Assembly: GCF_963678635.1 (NCBI RefSeq)
Contig: NC_087063.1
Coordinates: 12,806,368 to 12,870,367, forward strand
From: Symsagittifera roscoffensis
Lineage: Eukaryota; Xenacoelomorpha; Acoela; Convolutidae
Reading direction: 5' to 3'
Length of the DNA stretch: 64,000 nt
Positions 52,701 through 64,000 of this stretch are shown here, piece after piece; within the stretch, counting starts at the first letter, position 1, and each line of letters opens with the position of its first letter. The translations under genes were made by a program, and so were the position numbers. Under the pieces are notes generated by a model. That model saw nothing but the letters and a program-made list of their open reading frames with translations, ran no database searches and had not been told where the DNA came from.

Positions 52701-54925
52701 ACAGAAGATCAGAAGCATATCACAGGGCTTGTCGGTACGCGTTTTCTGTGAGATTTTACGGTAGTTCACTTCGTAGCCGCCATCAAAACACTTAGGCTCA
52801 GTTTGTGAAGTCAGACCTACGGCAGATGAGTCTGAATAGGTAAAACTGACCGGCTTTAGGTGCCACCCTCTCTGGCACTGAAATTTTGCAAGCTCAATAA
52901 AACTTTGAAAACTTATATTGAAGAACTCTGAGCAGCTAATTTTCCTAAGCCCAGAATTTCCTTTGCAAAACAGTTTTCAAATGCAGTTTGTCTTTTCGAC
53001 ATTATGACATTATCAAGGATAAAACTATTAAGGTATCTGATAGACCCGTAGCCCCACATCAAGCGGGACTTCAATGCTAACAGAAAACAGAGGTTAATGT
53101 TCTATCAAATCTACACAAAGTCTTTGCTCACTCTATCTTTTTAAACATAAATTATTGCTCAATTTCTACCAAAAAACAATTTCACGGTCTTTACATCTCA
53201 GAACAACGAAAAATTTTCGGGCAGGTACCAAAAATCTACAATTTTTGGGTAGAATTTTTTTAACATATCAACACAAAAAAGCATCAAAAGAATTCTAAAA
53301 AAAAAATTGTTTTGTAATTCAAAAAATTTAAAAGGTCTTTCGAAACAGTTTGAAAGATCGTCTTTCGAAACGGACGGAGACGGGGACGGAAAAGGAACTG
53401 GAAAACTCAGTATTAATCACTACAAAAATTTAAACGAGATGAGAAACAAAATTTTAGCCATTTTGTCACTTCAACAACTACAGGGCTGCAAAACAACCTA
53501 AAAGCCTATCAACTGATTGTCGTATCCTCTACAGTAAGCCATCAGGACTAAAATTTTCGGTCATTAAGACTGGGCAAAGATAATGTTTATGGGTTCAATG
53601 AATGAAACAATGACATGTTATGGTTCCTTCTTGACCAAAAGTGCAAAAGTTCATAGTTAAATAGTGGTGATGTGATGTTAGTTTAACCTAAAATTTTGTT
53701 GTTTATTGGAATTGAATAGACAAAATAACTTCACGAGGAAAATGATTGAAACATGCAAACAAAAATAACCAGTTTTTCTGGAGAATTGCCAATGACACAA
53801 AAAACTAAAAAAACACAAAAAAAAAACATCTTCTAAAGGTTTATCAGACAAACAATAATTTTAAACTAAAATTTCTGGTTGTTCTTTATCATATCAAAAC
53901 AAATAGCATCAGAAACGTCCGAAAAATTGGAAAAAAAACAGACATTGAAACAGTTTTGAAACAGATATTTTATCTGGTTACACAGGAAAACTTAAATCAA
54001 TTGCTTTTTCTGTTCCAATTCCTTAATTCCTTATATGAATCAATTACTTTGCTACGAGTGCGCACTCTCAACATTTGCACCAAGAGAACGCAATTACTGC
54101 GGTGTTTTACTGGGGCACCCAATAATGGATAGAGAAAATGGAGAATAATTTTCAGAAAACGTCTTCCAAGAAAAATTGGGGGCACTAAAGTTTCTGGACT
54201 GCTGGAACGGTTAGGAAACAGTAAGCCTCGAAATTTTAAACACGTAAAACTTTAAAAAGATTGAATGAATGTCTTTCAAACGAGTTCAGTGATTAAAAAT
54301 CTGTGATTAAATTAGAAAGATTATGTTTTTAAGTCAAATCGCAAACAATCTCAATATGTACAGTAACTCGTTTAAGGGCTTTTAGAAAGGATTTTAATAG
54401 AAATATACTGGAATTTAACAAGCAGTTTCTTAGGTTAGTTATAAGTATGAAGAAACTGGTTGATGTATATTTCAGACATAAACAATAAAACTTAAGATCA
54501 GTATAATGATGCTCCCAGTTCGGATGGCTTGCAACCTTCTGATGCAGTTGTTGAATTTCTAGTGCAAGTATTAAGAGAATTTTCATAAAAACTCTTCAAT
54601 AACACCAATTTCTTATAACATCACAGCCCGGCCCAGAAAAACACCGCCACATTTACCCCCAACTTAGATCCAAACTTCCTAATATGCTTCATTTTTTGCA
54701 GAACAGTGATAGACTCCACAAAAAACCTTAATTTCTTAGTTAAAACTTTGTGGAGTGAATCTGAACTTTTTAAAAACTATTCTGTGAGTCGTAATTTTAA
54801 ATTCTTTTTGTTTAGTGCTGCGCTTTTAAGCTCTATATCTCAAACAGGTAGTTTGAAGATAACGTAAAAGTTTTTGGGGCGTGTAAGCTGCCAAAAAATT
54901 TTGTTCAAAATAAAACTGAGAAAGG
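49786..54925. other. intergenic, no supported gene
   Basis: 5.1 kb. About 50800-52300 is a GC-richer block with recurring ACTTCCGG/CTTCCGATG and CCCCGGA-like words, which may be an ancient degenerate repeat. The rest is AT-rich. I found no open frame with coding character or splice-bounded exon chain. Confidence 0.4.
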
Positions 54926-56419
54926 ATGAGCGCAGATCAACACAACTCATTAAATTTTTTATTTTTTATTTTGTTATCCACACAAAGTGGAGTTATTGAA
55001 ACCATTCCTGGCTCATATGATACAACGAACGTGTCATTCAAATTTGTCACAAGATGTCAAAAAATCTGTTTTTATTTTAACATTTAAACTTTCAATGTGT
55101 TTTCCGAAAAATTGCGCAAGAAAAATATTGTTCAGAAAAAGGGTGAAAATACAAAGTTAGGAATTTCAGAAAATTGGCTAACAAAAAAAATGTTTTGAAG
55201 TTATGAGATCTCGAACCAAAAGCAATTGTGATGTTCAGATTTGATAGACAGTCTGCGGTAAGAAAGCTGGCGGTCTTCACCAGTAAAAATGAACCCGGAG
55301 AGAAGATTTAAATTTGTTCATCAAAGGGAAATATGAGTGGGTGTGGGTTGAATGCAGATTGCACATTAAAAGTGCAAGTAATGAAAAAATGTGGACTAAT
55401 TCAAACGTAACAATTTTCGTTGATTATTTGGATCAATTCGCACTCAATAATCACAATGAAGTTTTGTGTCTATCCAGATAACACTCAAGTGTGATTATAG
55501 TTTTTTTCGCTTTAAGAAATCAAAAAAGGCAATTTGAAATCCTTTGTAGCACTCAATGCTTTAAAAAAATTGATTCCAATAATGAAGTGCAAGTTGAGGC
55601 TTCAGAAGAGACTCATATTGATTACCTCATGGGTGAATATGAAACAAACGGTAACGATTTTTTTTTGATACACCTTATTTAACGAACCATTTTGACTCAA
55701 TGTGGAAAGAGGATGCCAAAAACTATTTAATCTTTCTTTATAGATAATTATTGTAAATAAGATTTTTGCTTCACTCCTTCAGTTTTCCCTTGATTTTAGA
55801 TATACCAATGCGCAGACGAACAAAACATGTTTTCCTTGCTATAAATGTTAACCTCTAATGCTCTGCACCAACATGCGCCGAGAAGAGCCAAAATATGATC
55901 ATAATTCAAGGCTAAAAATATTCTGTTAAGAGATTGGTTTGATTCAGAGTGCAAAAAAAAATTAAAAAATTGAAAAAATAACTTTAAGATTACCGGAATC
56001 AAACACCAAGGATAATTGTCTCTGTCCTGGGTATTTGGCCAGTTTAATTAAAAACAAGCAAAACAAGCATTCGCTAAATAATTGTTCCTTTCTTAACACA
56101 ATTCCGCAACAACGGAAGTATATCAATCACGTTCGCGATTCCTGATCAAACAGCAGCAGAATTTCGAAGATACGTGATACTTTCATGGAAGAAATTAGCC
56201 AGAATGTAAGAATTGCATAAAAAAAACTATGTATTTTCAAATATGGACAAGTTTTTGGGCTCTGTTAAATCTCAACAATATTATTCAGTAATTGATTTTT
56301 CTCAGTTTCGTTTTCAGAACATAACTACAAAGCGTTGCTATGAGGTATCTCAAGAAATAAACATCCAAAAACCGATGAGTTTTTTTACCGTACCTGCTTG
56401 GGCAAAAATCCACGACTAA
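54926..56419 (+). CDS. candidate multi-exon secreted-protein gene (exon chain unresolved)
   Basis: Coding-like segments on the plus strand. 54926-55087: ATG, then a hydrophobic LNFLFFILLSTQSG leader. 55293-55478: YEWVWVECRLHIKSASNEKM ... VTIFVDYLDQFAL. 55517-55650: acceptor TTTAAG, FEILCSTQCFKKIDSNNEVQ, donor ACG|GTAACG. About 56102-56206: ISITFAIPDQTAAEFRRYVI, donor AAT|GTAAGA. 56306-56419: acceptor CGTTTTCAG, NITTKRCYEVSQEINIQ ... stop TAA. The segments alternate with non-coding DNA as in a small secreted Cys-containing protein gene, but I could not chain all phases, so it may be decayed or missing an exon. Function unknown. Confidence 0.35.
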
Positions 56420-57560
56420 TTAGTAATTATGACACAGCTTACGTTTGTTAGTAATGCTTGTAATGATGAGAAGTTTTTCTCGTGTCGTTTTTTTGAAGTC
56501 TACTCTGATCCCTGGTGGTTTCGCCATTTTTCCAGGGATTGCCTTTTCCTGATTGATAGAGTTTCGCAGTAGTTCATCCATTTTAGACTGTATGGCACGC
56601 GAACTCTCTGCTTGGTTCCCGCTCCTTGTATCCATGCCTTTCTCTGGTGGTCATCATTGCAATTTTACGCTTTCTTAGCGTTTTCTCACTTCCTTCATGT
56701 CCTTTTTGATTAGCATCTCCCGTTCCTTTATAAGTTTGTTCAACTTTCTCGGCTATTTGTTGTAACCTTTCTTCTGTTGATCTGGCCATTGTGAAATAGT
56801 TATCAAAGCCTTCACTCTGTTACGCCTGATCTTCCTTTTCAGTTCCTGCCGGTCTCCCTCGTCATAATTGAGTTTTTTGACTTGTTTCCGATGACTCTCC
56901 CGAAGCCTGGTTTTCTAGTCACTGAGTGGTTTCTGTGTTTTGTGTTTCTTCCCGTCCAGTGTCCGTTGTTATCGCAGAAACTGTCCCGAATATATTGCTT
57001 TTTCCGGTACCTGCTGTCGGTTCCTCTTTCTAATTTGTTCTCATCTTCACCCTTGCTGCAATCCCCTCCGTGATGGATGTCATCACGGTTAGTGAATCAC
57101 TTCTATTGTCTCTGGGGTATTGCCTGATATCTCGTATCCATCTCGAATCCATCCACGTATCCATCGTTTGTGATTCCTGTTCCACCGTATTTGGCATTGG
57201 TGTTGACACATTCATCTTCTTTCCGTCCTCATTCAAACTTTGTCCAGGTGTCTCTAGAACAATCTCTGTCACTTGGGTTTCCTCTCGTCTCTCTAGTTTT
57301 TCCACAATTGCTTCTTTTGCTTCTGATTGCTCTTTGTTCTTTCGGATATTCGCAAAGCTCACTGAAACGTTTCTCTCCTTTAACTTTGGTATTGTGACCA
57401 CCGGTGTCGTTTTTGATTGCCCTAGTTGGAGACTTAGCTTCTGCTCAAACTTGCCTTTCTCTGGCAATGGCGTTCTGGTTTTCTCTGTGTTTTCCTACTA
57501 TAGCCTCTTTTTTAATATCGCAACCAGTGTCTATTTACCTAATTTGGATTGAGTACACTT
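56420..57560 (-). pseudogene. minus-strand Lys/Glu-rich coding remnant
   Basis: The frame from about 57500 encodes a Lys/Glu-rich protein (KGKFEQKLSLQLGQSKTTP, EAKEAIVEKLERREETQVTE). Its start codon, present as ATG in the downstream repeat copies, is altered here (TAGTAGGAAAACAC). Below 57030 the coding is broken by several stops, though fragments such as MDTRSGNQAESSRAIQSKM and KMDELLRNSINQEKA still look protein-like. I do not recognise it; a retroelement gag or lineage-specific gene is possible. Confidence 0.45.
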
Positions 57561-57711
57561 GTATATTTTAACAGGTTTAAGTAAAGAAAATTTTAAAAAA
57601 TTGTCTGGTGTCTAGCCCTTCAAAAACAATCACAATGTTTTTTCATTCAACAATCCTTTTTGAAACCGAATGTTTTTACTAGTTAATTGCACTACTTACG
57701 ATTCAAAGACT

Positions 57712-58565
57712 CTAGTGTTGGGCAGTTAATTGAACTTTCCAAAACTCAAACAAAGTTAATGTTGGGCTAGTATTGGAACTTCCCAAGACTCAAGCACCCA
57801 GTGTTGGGCAGTAGTTTGAAATTCCAAAGACTCAAAACTCTAGTATTGGGCAGTTGTTGGACCTTCTGAAGACTCAAGCAAATTGAGTGTTGAGCAAGTG
57901 ATTGAACTTCTAGGACTTCTAGTGTTGAAAATTTGTTGGAGATTCCAAGGATTTCTATCGTTGGGCAGTCGTTTGAACTTCCCAGGACTTCTAGTGTTGG
58001 CAGTTGCTTGAACTTCTCAGGACCTCAAGTGTTGGGCGGTTCTTTGAACTTCACAAGATTCAAGCAAATTTAGCGATGAGCATATGTTTGAACCTCCCAA
58101 GACATCAAAGTTCTAGTGTTGGGCAGTTGTCTGAGTTCCCAGGATCTCTGCTGTTGGGCAGTTGTTTGAACTTCCCAGGTCTTTAAGTGTTGGGCAGTTG
58201 TTTTAACTTCCAAGACTTCTAGTCTTTGGCAGTTGTTTTAATTTCTCGTGAGATCAAGTGTTGGGCAGTTGTTCAAACTTCCCAGGACTTCTAGTCTTGG
58301 GCAGTTGTTTGCAATTCACAAGACTTCTAGTGTGGGGCAGTTGTTTGAATTTCGCAGGACTTCTAGTGTTAGGCAGTTGTTTGACTTTCCCCGCACTTCT
58401 AGTTTTTTGGCAGTTGTTTGAACTTTCCAAGACCTCAAGTGTTGGGTAGTTATTTGAACAACCAAGACATCTAGTGTTTGGCAGTTTTTCAAATTTTCCA
58501 GGACGTCTAGTGTTGGGCAGTCGTTTGAACTTCCCAGGACCTCTACTGTTGGGCAGTTTGTAACA
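57712..58565. repeat. 36-bp minisatellite array, unit 1
   Basis: Degenerate tandem copies built on CTAGTGTTGGGCAGTTGTTT followed by GAACTTCCCAGGACTT, roughly 36 bp each, with some units of variable length. Open frames on both strands through it are repeat artefacts. Confidence 0.85.
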
Positions 58566-58738
58566 GTCGCCTACTTCAGTCACATATGAGGTTAAAGAAA
58601 AGTAGGCCCTATAATCATTGGCTCAATAGTCAGGGACACTATCTCTTGTGTTTTTCTACCTCAAGCGGTCGGAGCCAATTCGGTTCACTTGCGACATGAG
58701 ACTAAAACCCGCGTTACAGCTTGAGACTAAAGCCCGCT

Positions 58739-59032
58739 TTACTCATTCATCTTCTTTCCGTCCTCATTCAGACTTTGTCCAGGTGTCTCTAGATCAATCT
58801 CTGTCACTTGGGTTTCCTCTCGTCTCTCTAGTTTTTCCACAATTGCTTCTTTTGCTTCTGATTGCTCTTTGTTCCTTCGGATATTCACAAAGCTCACTAA
58901 AACGTTTCTCTCCTTTAACTTTGGTATTGTGACAACCGGTGTCGTTTTTGATTGCCCTAGTTGGAGACTTAGCTTCGGCTCAAACTTGCCTTTCTCTGGC
59001 AATGGCGTTCTGATTTTTTTTGTGTTTTCCAT
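58739..59032 (-). pseudogene. duplicated 5' coding piece, unit 2
   Basis: ATG at 59032; MENTKKIRTPLPEKGKFEPK and onward for 97 codons, ending where the unit joins unit 1 sequence (TGA in the junction). A truncated copy of the N-terminus at 57467. Confidence 0.6.
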
Positions 59033-59245
59033 AGCCCCTTTTTTAATATCGCAACCAGTGTCTATTTACCTAGTTTGGATTAAGTACACTTGTATATTTT
59101 AACAGATTTAAATAAAGAAAATTTTAAAAAATTGTCTGGTGTCTAGCCCTTCAAAAACAATCACAATGTTTTTTCATTCAACAATCCTTTTTGAAACCGA
59201 ATGATTTTACTAGTTAATTGCACTACTTACGATTCAAAGACTCTA

Positions 59246-60107
59246 GTGTTGGGCAGCTAATTGAACTTTCCAAAATTCAAACAAGTTTAATGTTGGGCTA
59301 GTATTGGAACTTCCCAAGACTCAAGCATCCAGTGTTGGGCAGTAGTTTGAAATTCCAAAGACTTAAAACTCTAGTATTGGGCAGTTGTTGGACCTTCTCA
59401 AGACTCAAGCAAATTGAGCGTTGAGCAAGTGATTGAACTTCTAGGACTTCTAGTGTTGAAAATATATTAGAGATTTCAAGGAAATCTATCGTTGGACAGT
59501 CGTTTGAACTTCCTAGGACTTCTTGTGTTGGGTAGTTGTTTGATTTTCCCAGGACTTCTAGTGTTGGCAGTTGCTTGAAATTCTCAGGACCTCAAGTGTT
59601 GGGCAGTTCTTTGAACTTCCCAAGATTCAAGCAATTTCTTTGAACTTTTCAAGATTCTTCAAGATTCAAGCAACACTTGAGGTCTTGGAAAGTTCAAACA
59701 ACTGCCAAAAAATTCAAGGTCTTTAAGTGTTGGGCAGTTATTTTAACTTCCAAGACTTCTAGTCTTTGGCAGTTGTTTTAATTTCTCGTGAGATCAAGTG
59801 TTGGGCAGTTGTTCAAACTTCCCAGGACTTGTAGTCTTGGGCAGTTGTTTGCACTTCACAAGACTTCTAGTGTGGGGCAGTTGTATGAATTTCGCAGGAC
59901 TTCTAGTGTTAGGCAGTTGTTTGACTTTCCCCGCACTTCTAGTTTTTTTGGCAGTTGTTTGAACTTTCCAAGACCTCAAGTGTTGGGTAGTTATTTGAAC
60001 ACCTAAGACCTCTAGTGTTTGGCAGTTTTTCAAATTTTCCAGGACGTCTAGTGTTGGGCAGTCGTTTGAACTTCCGAGGACCTCTACTGTTGGGCAGTTT
60101 GTAACAG
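59246..60107. repeat. 36-bp minisatellite array, unit 2
   Basis: Same motif and nearly the same variant order as unit 1, showing that the macro-unit was duplicated whole. A local inversion-like patch at 59650-59710 places AAGTTCAAACAACTGCC on the opposite strand. Confidence 0.8.
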
Positions 60108-60286
60108 TCGCCTACTTCAGTCACATATGAGATTAAAGAAAAATAGGCCCTATAATCATTGACTCAATAGTCAGGGACACTCTCTCTTGTGTTTTTCTAC
60201 CTCAAGCGGTCGGAGCCAATTCGGTTTACTTGCGACATGAGACTAAAACCCGCGTTACAGCTTGAGACTAAATCCCGCTTTACTCA

Positions 60287-60577
60287 TTCATCTTCTTTCC
60301 GTCCTCATTCAGACTTTGTCCAGGTGTCTCTAGATCAATCTCTGTCACTTGGTTTTCCTCTCGTCTCTCTAGTTTTTCCACAATTGCTTCTTTTGCTTCT
60401 GATTGCTCTTTGTTCCTTCGGATATTCACAAAGCTCACTGAATGAAACGTTTCTCTCCTTTAACTTTGGTATTGTGACCACCGGTCTCGTTTTTGATTGC
60501 CCTAGTTGGAGACTTAGCTTCGGCTCAAACTTGCCTTTCTCTGGCAATGGCGTTCTGGTTTTCTTTGTGTTTTCCAT
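60287..60577 (-). pseudogene. duplicated 5' coding piece, unit 3
   Basis: ATG at 60577; MENTKKTRTPLPEKGKFEPK. A 4-bp insertion near 60440 (TGAATGAA) shifts the frame relative to units 1 and 2. Confidence 0.6.
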
Positions 60578-60786
60578 AGCCCCTTTTTTAATATCGCAAC
60601 CAGTGTCTATTTACCTAATTTGGATTAAGTACACTTGTATATTTTAACAGATTTATATAAAGAAAGTTTTAAAAAATTGTCTGATGTCTAGCCCTTCAAA
60701 AACAATCACAATGTTTTTTCATTCAACAATCCTTTTGAAACCGAATGTTTTTACTAGTTAATTGCACTACTTACGATTCAAAGACT

Positions 60787-61505
60787 CTAGTGTTGGGCAG
60801 TTAATTGAACTTTCCAAAACTCAAACAAATTTAATGTTGGGCTAGTATTGGAACTTCCCAAGACGCAAGCACCCAGTGTTAGGCAGTAGTTTGAAATTCC
60901 AAAGACTTAAAACTCTAGTATTGTGCAGTTGTTGGACCTTCTCAAGACTCAAGTAAATTGAGCGTTGAGCAAGTGGTTGAACTTCTAGGACTTCTAGTTT
61001 TGAACACTTATTGGAGATTCCAAGGATTTCTATCGTTGGGCAGTCGTTTGAACTTCCTAGGACTTCTAGTGTTGGGTAGTTATTTGAACTTCCCAGGACT
61101 TCTAGTGTTGGCAGTTGCTTGAACTTCTCAGGACCTCAAGTGTTGGGCAGTTCTTTGAATTTCCCAAGATTCAAGCAGATTTAGCGTTGAGCAGATATTT
61201 GAACCTCCCAAGACTCCAAAGTTCTAGTGTTGGCAGTTGTCTGAGTTCCCAGGATCTCTGCTGTTGGTCAGTTGTTTGAACTTCCCAGGTCTTTAAGTGT
61301 TGGGCAGTTGTTTGAACTTCCAAGACTTCTAGTCTTTGGCAGTTGTTTTAATTTCTCGTGAGATCAAGTGTTGGGCAGTTGTTCAAACTTCCCAGGACTT
61401 CTAGTCTTGAGCAGTTGTTTGCACTTCACAAGACTTCTAGTGTGGGGCAGTTGTTTGAATTTTGCAGGACTTCTAGTGTTAGGCAGTTGTTTGACTTTCC
61501 CCGCA
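60787..61505. repeat. 36-bp minisatellite array, unit 3 (truncated)
   Basis: The same array order as units 1 and 2 up to TTCCCCGCACT, where it jumps directly to the CGGAGCCAATT flank found 275 bp later in the other units. Confidence 0.8.
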
Positions 61506-61561
61506 CTCGGAGCCAATTTTGTTCACTTGCGACATGAGACTAAAACCAGCATTACAGCTTA

Positions 61562-62689
61562 AAGGCCACTACCAAAACAGCACCCCACTCTAAACAATCA
61601 GAACGCCCTCATACTCAGGTCCCAAAATAACTGAAAAACTTGAACGCCGTTAAAAACAGGGTCGGAACCTTATGTATAGTTTCTTCTTATTAGACAGTGA
61701 ACCTTTGATCTATTTCAGATAGATCAACCTAAAACTCTACCTTACTCAACTTAACAATATAAAACACACACAAGAAAATTAAATTAGGTACCGACACGAC
61801 CTCTAGATTCGATTAACTAAACTATAAAGCAACTCTAGAATTAATTGGGTAATTAAGTTTAACTCGAGAAGCTTGAAATAAGTAAATTTTAACTCAAAAA
61901 ACAAGTTTTTGATCTGGACCATGGGCAGCATCGGCTGTCCAACTTTCCACCGAAGGTTCATTTTGGTCCACTCTAATTTATTTCCTCTCCATTCGCGATC
62001 ACTTTCTGTCTTCTGACGAGAATAAGACAGCTCTACTCTCGTTCGAATTGTATATTGGAAATTGCGAATAGCAATTTCTCGCTGCTATTTTGGACTACCT
62101 TCCCGCGATTGTAGTTCGATTCTTCTGATCTTATTGTTCTGATATTTTCAGTTATCGCGAGGAACTTGAGCATGAGATGCTCAATTCGATTTTTTTGAAA
62201 AATTGTTTTTCATCCCAAAATCAAGACTAAACGTTTTCTCAAGGTCAAACTTCCAAATATGACGGACTGGCACATACTCTTCGGACTAAAGATCGATGTC
62301 CTCATCGCGTGTCGTCGTCTGTCAGTGAATCCCCAGAATTTTGAGTGCGTCTCAAGATACAGTGCCAGTGGTCGTTTACAGAAGTTTGCAACAGATTTAA
62401 CTTTTTCTACACCCCAAAATTCACAACCATGCAAAATTGTCACCTTATCGCTAAACAGCAGTCAAAATCTGCAAACACCTGCACCCTGATTTTCCGCTTT
62501 GTAAGCTAATGACTAAAAATTCTTTTGTTTTACCCATTCAGAAAATTGTCATGCAGCATTTTGATTCATAAATTAGATATAATATACTAGTAACAATAAT
62601 TTTCTATTAACATTTCTTTTCCGTGCCCTCAGATTTCATCTCAGTTCACACTCAAGCCCCTTTTTTTTCCGCCGCTCACGACTCAAGAA
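61562..62689. other. non-coding, no features recognised
   Basis: Mixed composition. Short open frames on both strands at 62210-62490 overlap each other and show no clear coding bias; neither is supported. Confidence 0.35.
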
Positions 62690-63311
62690 CCAATCCCTGA
62701 GCTTCCTCTTCAGTTCGTGCCCCTTGAATTCGAGGTACTGGGTCCTGACACACTCGACAACGTAATCTGCCTCGCCAGTTCTTCTTCGTCATCGGAACTG
62801 ATTACGATCTCTTCCCATGCTTTCAGTTGTTCGTAGGCCCGAATCCACTACCTTTGCTTTTGTAGTCTTTTAGCCTGATCCGGCTGACCCTTAACTTTAG
62901 ATTCCTATTCATGCGAAAGGAATTGTGTAAACTCAGGCTCACGTTCTTCGCCAAGTCCTCCTCTTATATCAATTCCCTCGCTTTGGCTTTATCTCGAGAC
63001 ACTCTACTAACTCTTTTCCAACCCGTGGTTATCGCATTGAGATGTGTTAGCAAGGGTGTCTTGAAAGCTTTCGGCCCTATCTCGGCCAGGAACTGTCGAT
63101 ACTTCTTCTGATGCTTCTTCATGTGATCCTTCGTCACCTTGCACAACCAAGACGTCAACGTCAACGTCTGCCGAAACCATGGGAAGAACCTTATGCGACT
63201 CCACACGTGCCTCACCTCCATAGGTATAGAGAATACTTTGCACGCAGTCTCAAACATCTCAAGCCTCCGGCTGTAATCAATGGCATGTATTGATTCCGCC
63301 GTTGGTGCCAA
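62690..63311 (-). pseudogene. minus-strand coding fragment, possibly retroelement-derived
   Basis: 63311-62964 is open for 115 codons and looks protein-like (YSRRLEMFETACKVFSIPME, FFPWFRQTLTLTSWLCKVTK). Further along the minus strand, in another frame, comes WEEIVISSDDEEELARQITL and a Ser-rich stretch ending near 62690, after an in-frame TAG in between. The order helical basic block, acidic block, Ser-rich tail would suit a gag or a chromatin-type protein. Not recognised. Confidence 0.35.
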
Positions 63312-64000
63312 TGCCTTCAGCTGTTACGTCTGTAGAAAACGTGACGAAATACTATAAAAACCATACTAGAGTATGAAATGATAGAACCATCCGAATCATC
63401 GTGGGCTGAGAGTCTCACGTTATCCCCAGACTAAGTGTTGGGACACTTAGATCACTATCCCCAGACTGCCGGCAAGACTCTTGTACTTCTTCCCACCTTG
63501 TAGCTCAAGTATTTCTTCGCCTGATTGAAGAATTCCCCTGTGCCTTATGTCGAGTATTGGATACCTGATCCACTATCCCAGTACCACTTCTAGAGCTCTA
63601 GTATAAAAAATAATCCCCAAAACCCAATTCTGTTTACCAAAATGTTCTTTACTAAGTCCCCAAAAATTACCTTCCCTGTCTCAATCCAATGAAAGTCGAA
63701 ACACGACTTGTTTGTTAGTTTGTAAATTTAGCCGATTCGTTAAAATTCTCTGAAATCTGGACCAAAAAGTAGAAACTCTGAAAATTCCGGAAAAAATGAA
63801 AATTACAAAAACCAGAAAGGTAAGTATACCGAAAATTCATAGGCCACCTAGGCCGTCTTTCGTAAAAAATGTCTGGTACCTGACTAACACGCGTTGTTCA
63901 TCTCCTTACTAGCGGTCTTATGGGGTATTCTCCTTTCGGGTTCCAGAAACTGTCTACTTCCGACCCCCCTACCCAATCCGACTAGGTTACATACCTTAAT
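63312..64000. other. non-coding window end
   Basis: Pyrimidine-rich sequence. CTATCCCCAGACT occurs twice (about 63422 and 63458) around GTGTTGGGACACTTAGATC. No gene supported. Confidence 0.35.

Larger units (their letters stand above)
57211..61561. repeat. tandem macro-repeat, three units of ~1.54 kb
   Basis: Unit starts at 57211, 58746 and 60287 share TTCATCTTCTTTCCGTCCTC. Periods are 1,535 and 1,541 bp. Each unit contains the 5' coding piece of the minus-strand pseudogene, an ATTTTAAAAAATTGTCTGG spacer and a roughly 36-bp minisatellite. Unit 3 lacks about 275 bp of minisatellite and spacer (junction near 61505) and ends near 61561. Units 2 and 3 retain ATG-initiated frames of 97 and about 80 codons. 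Confidence 0.9.

Noticed and set aside
57790-61562. Leu/Gly/Ser-rich open frames across the minisatellite on both strands
   Set aside because: They are periodic products of the 36-bp repeat and are open on both strands; not genes.
1-64000. CRISPR arrays, bacterial operons, riboswitches or Shine-Dalgarno-led genes
   Set aside because: The DNA is eukaryotic, with introns, LTR elements and MITEs. The tandem arrays are minisatellites without unique spacers.

Overview
The window is animal nuclear DNA, AT-rich and dominated by transposable elements. The one resolvable host gene has introns ending in T-rich TTTCAG/TTTTAG acceptors, and its first acceptor lies only four bases before the ATG, as at a trans-splice site. 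With the BEL/Pao and Ty3-like retroelements this points to an invertebrate; a nematode is plausible but not proven.

Layout. (1) 1426-10889: a BEL/Pao LTR retrotransposon on the minus strand with 295-bp LTRs about 97% identical. Its Gag-Pol frame is broken by two in-frame stops and one frameshift, and each LTR carries a tRNA-like sequence. (2) 744-20895: many copies of short hAT/P-type MITEs ending in GGCTCTTTTCCAGT with 8-bp target duplications. They are nested with an unrelated 1.3-kb element (14158-15473) that has perfect 21-bp inverted repeats. (3) 21043-49785, plus strand: a host gene of six coding segments whose phases chain into exactly 383 codons. I do not recognise its family. A MITE-like insertion (21329-22056) splits what appears to have been one exon. 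(4) 26172-45113: an 18.9-kb LTR retrotransposon (410-bp LTRs, TTTA target duplication), antisense inside intron 4 of that gene. Minus-strand order is leader, Gag, nucleocapsid, protease, RT/RNase H, integrase, a small membrane ORF, an ATG-less 368-codon ORF, an envelope-like gene, and a 605-codon open frame. Most retroviral-type genes are decayed; the extra ORFs are not. (5) 54926-56419: candidate exons of a small secreted protein. (6) 56420-61561: a minus-strand pseudogene whose 5' end and upstream minisatellite are tandemly triplicated (period about 1.54 kb). (7) 62690-63311: a broken minus-strand coding fragment.

The host gene and the large retroelement overlap physically but run on opposite strands. 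The most unusual signals are the MITE-split host exon, the oversized retroelement with unassigned ORFs, and the tRNA-like sequence placed next to a TATA box inside the Pao LTR. All calls come from reading the sequence; no database search was possible.
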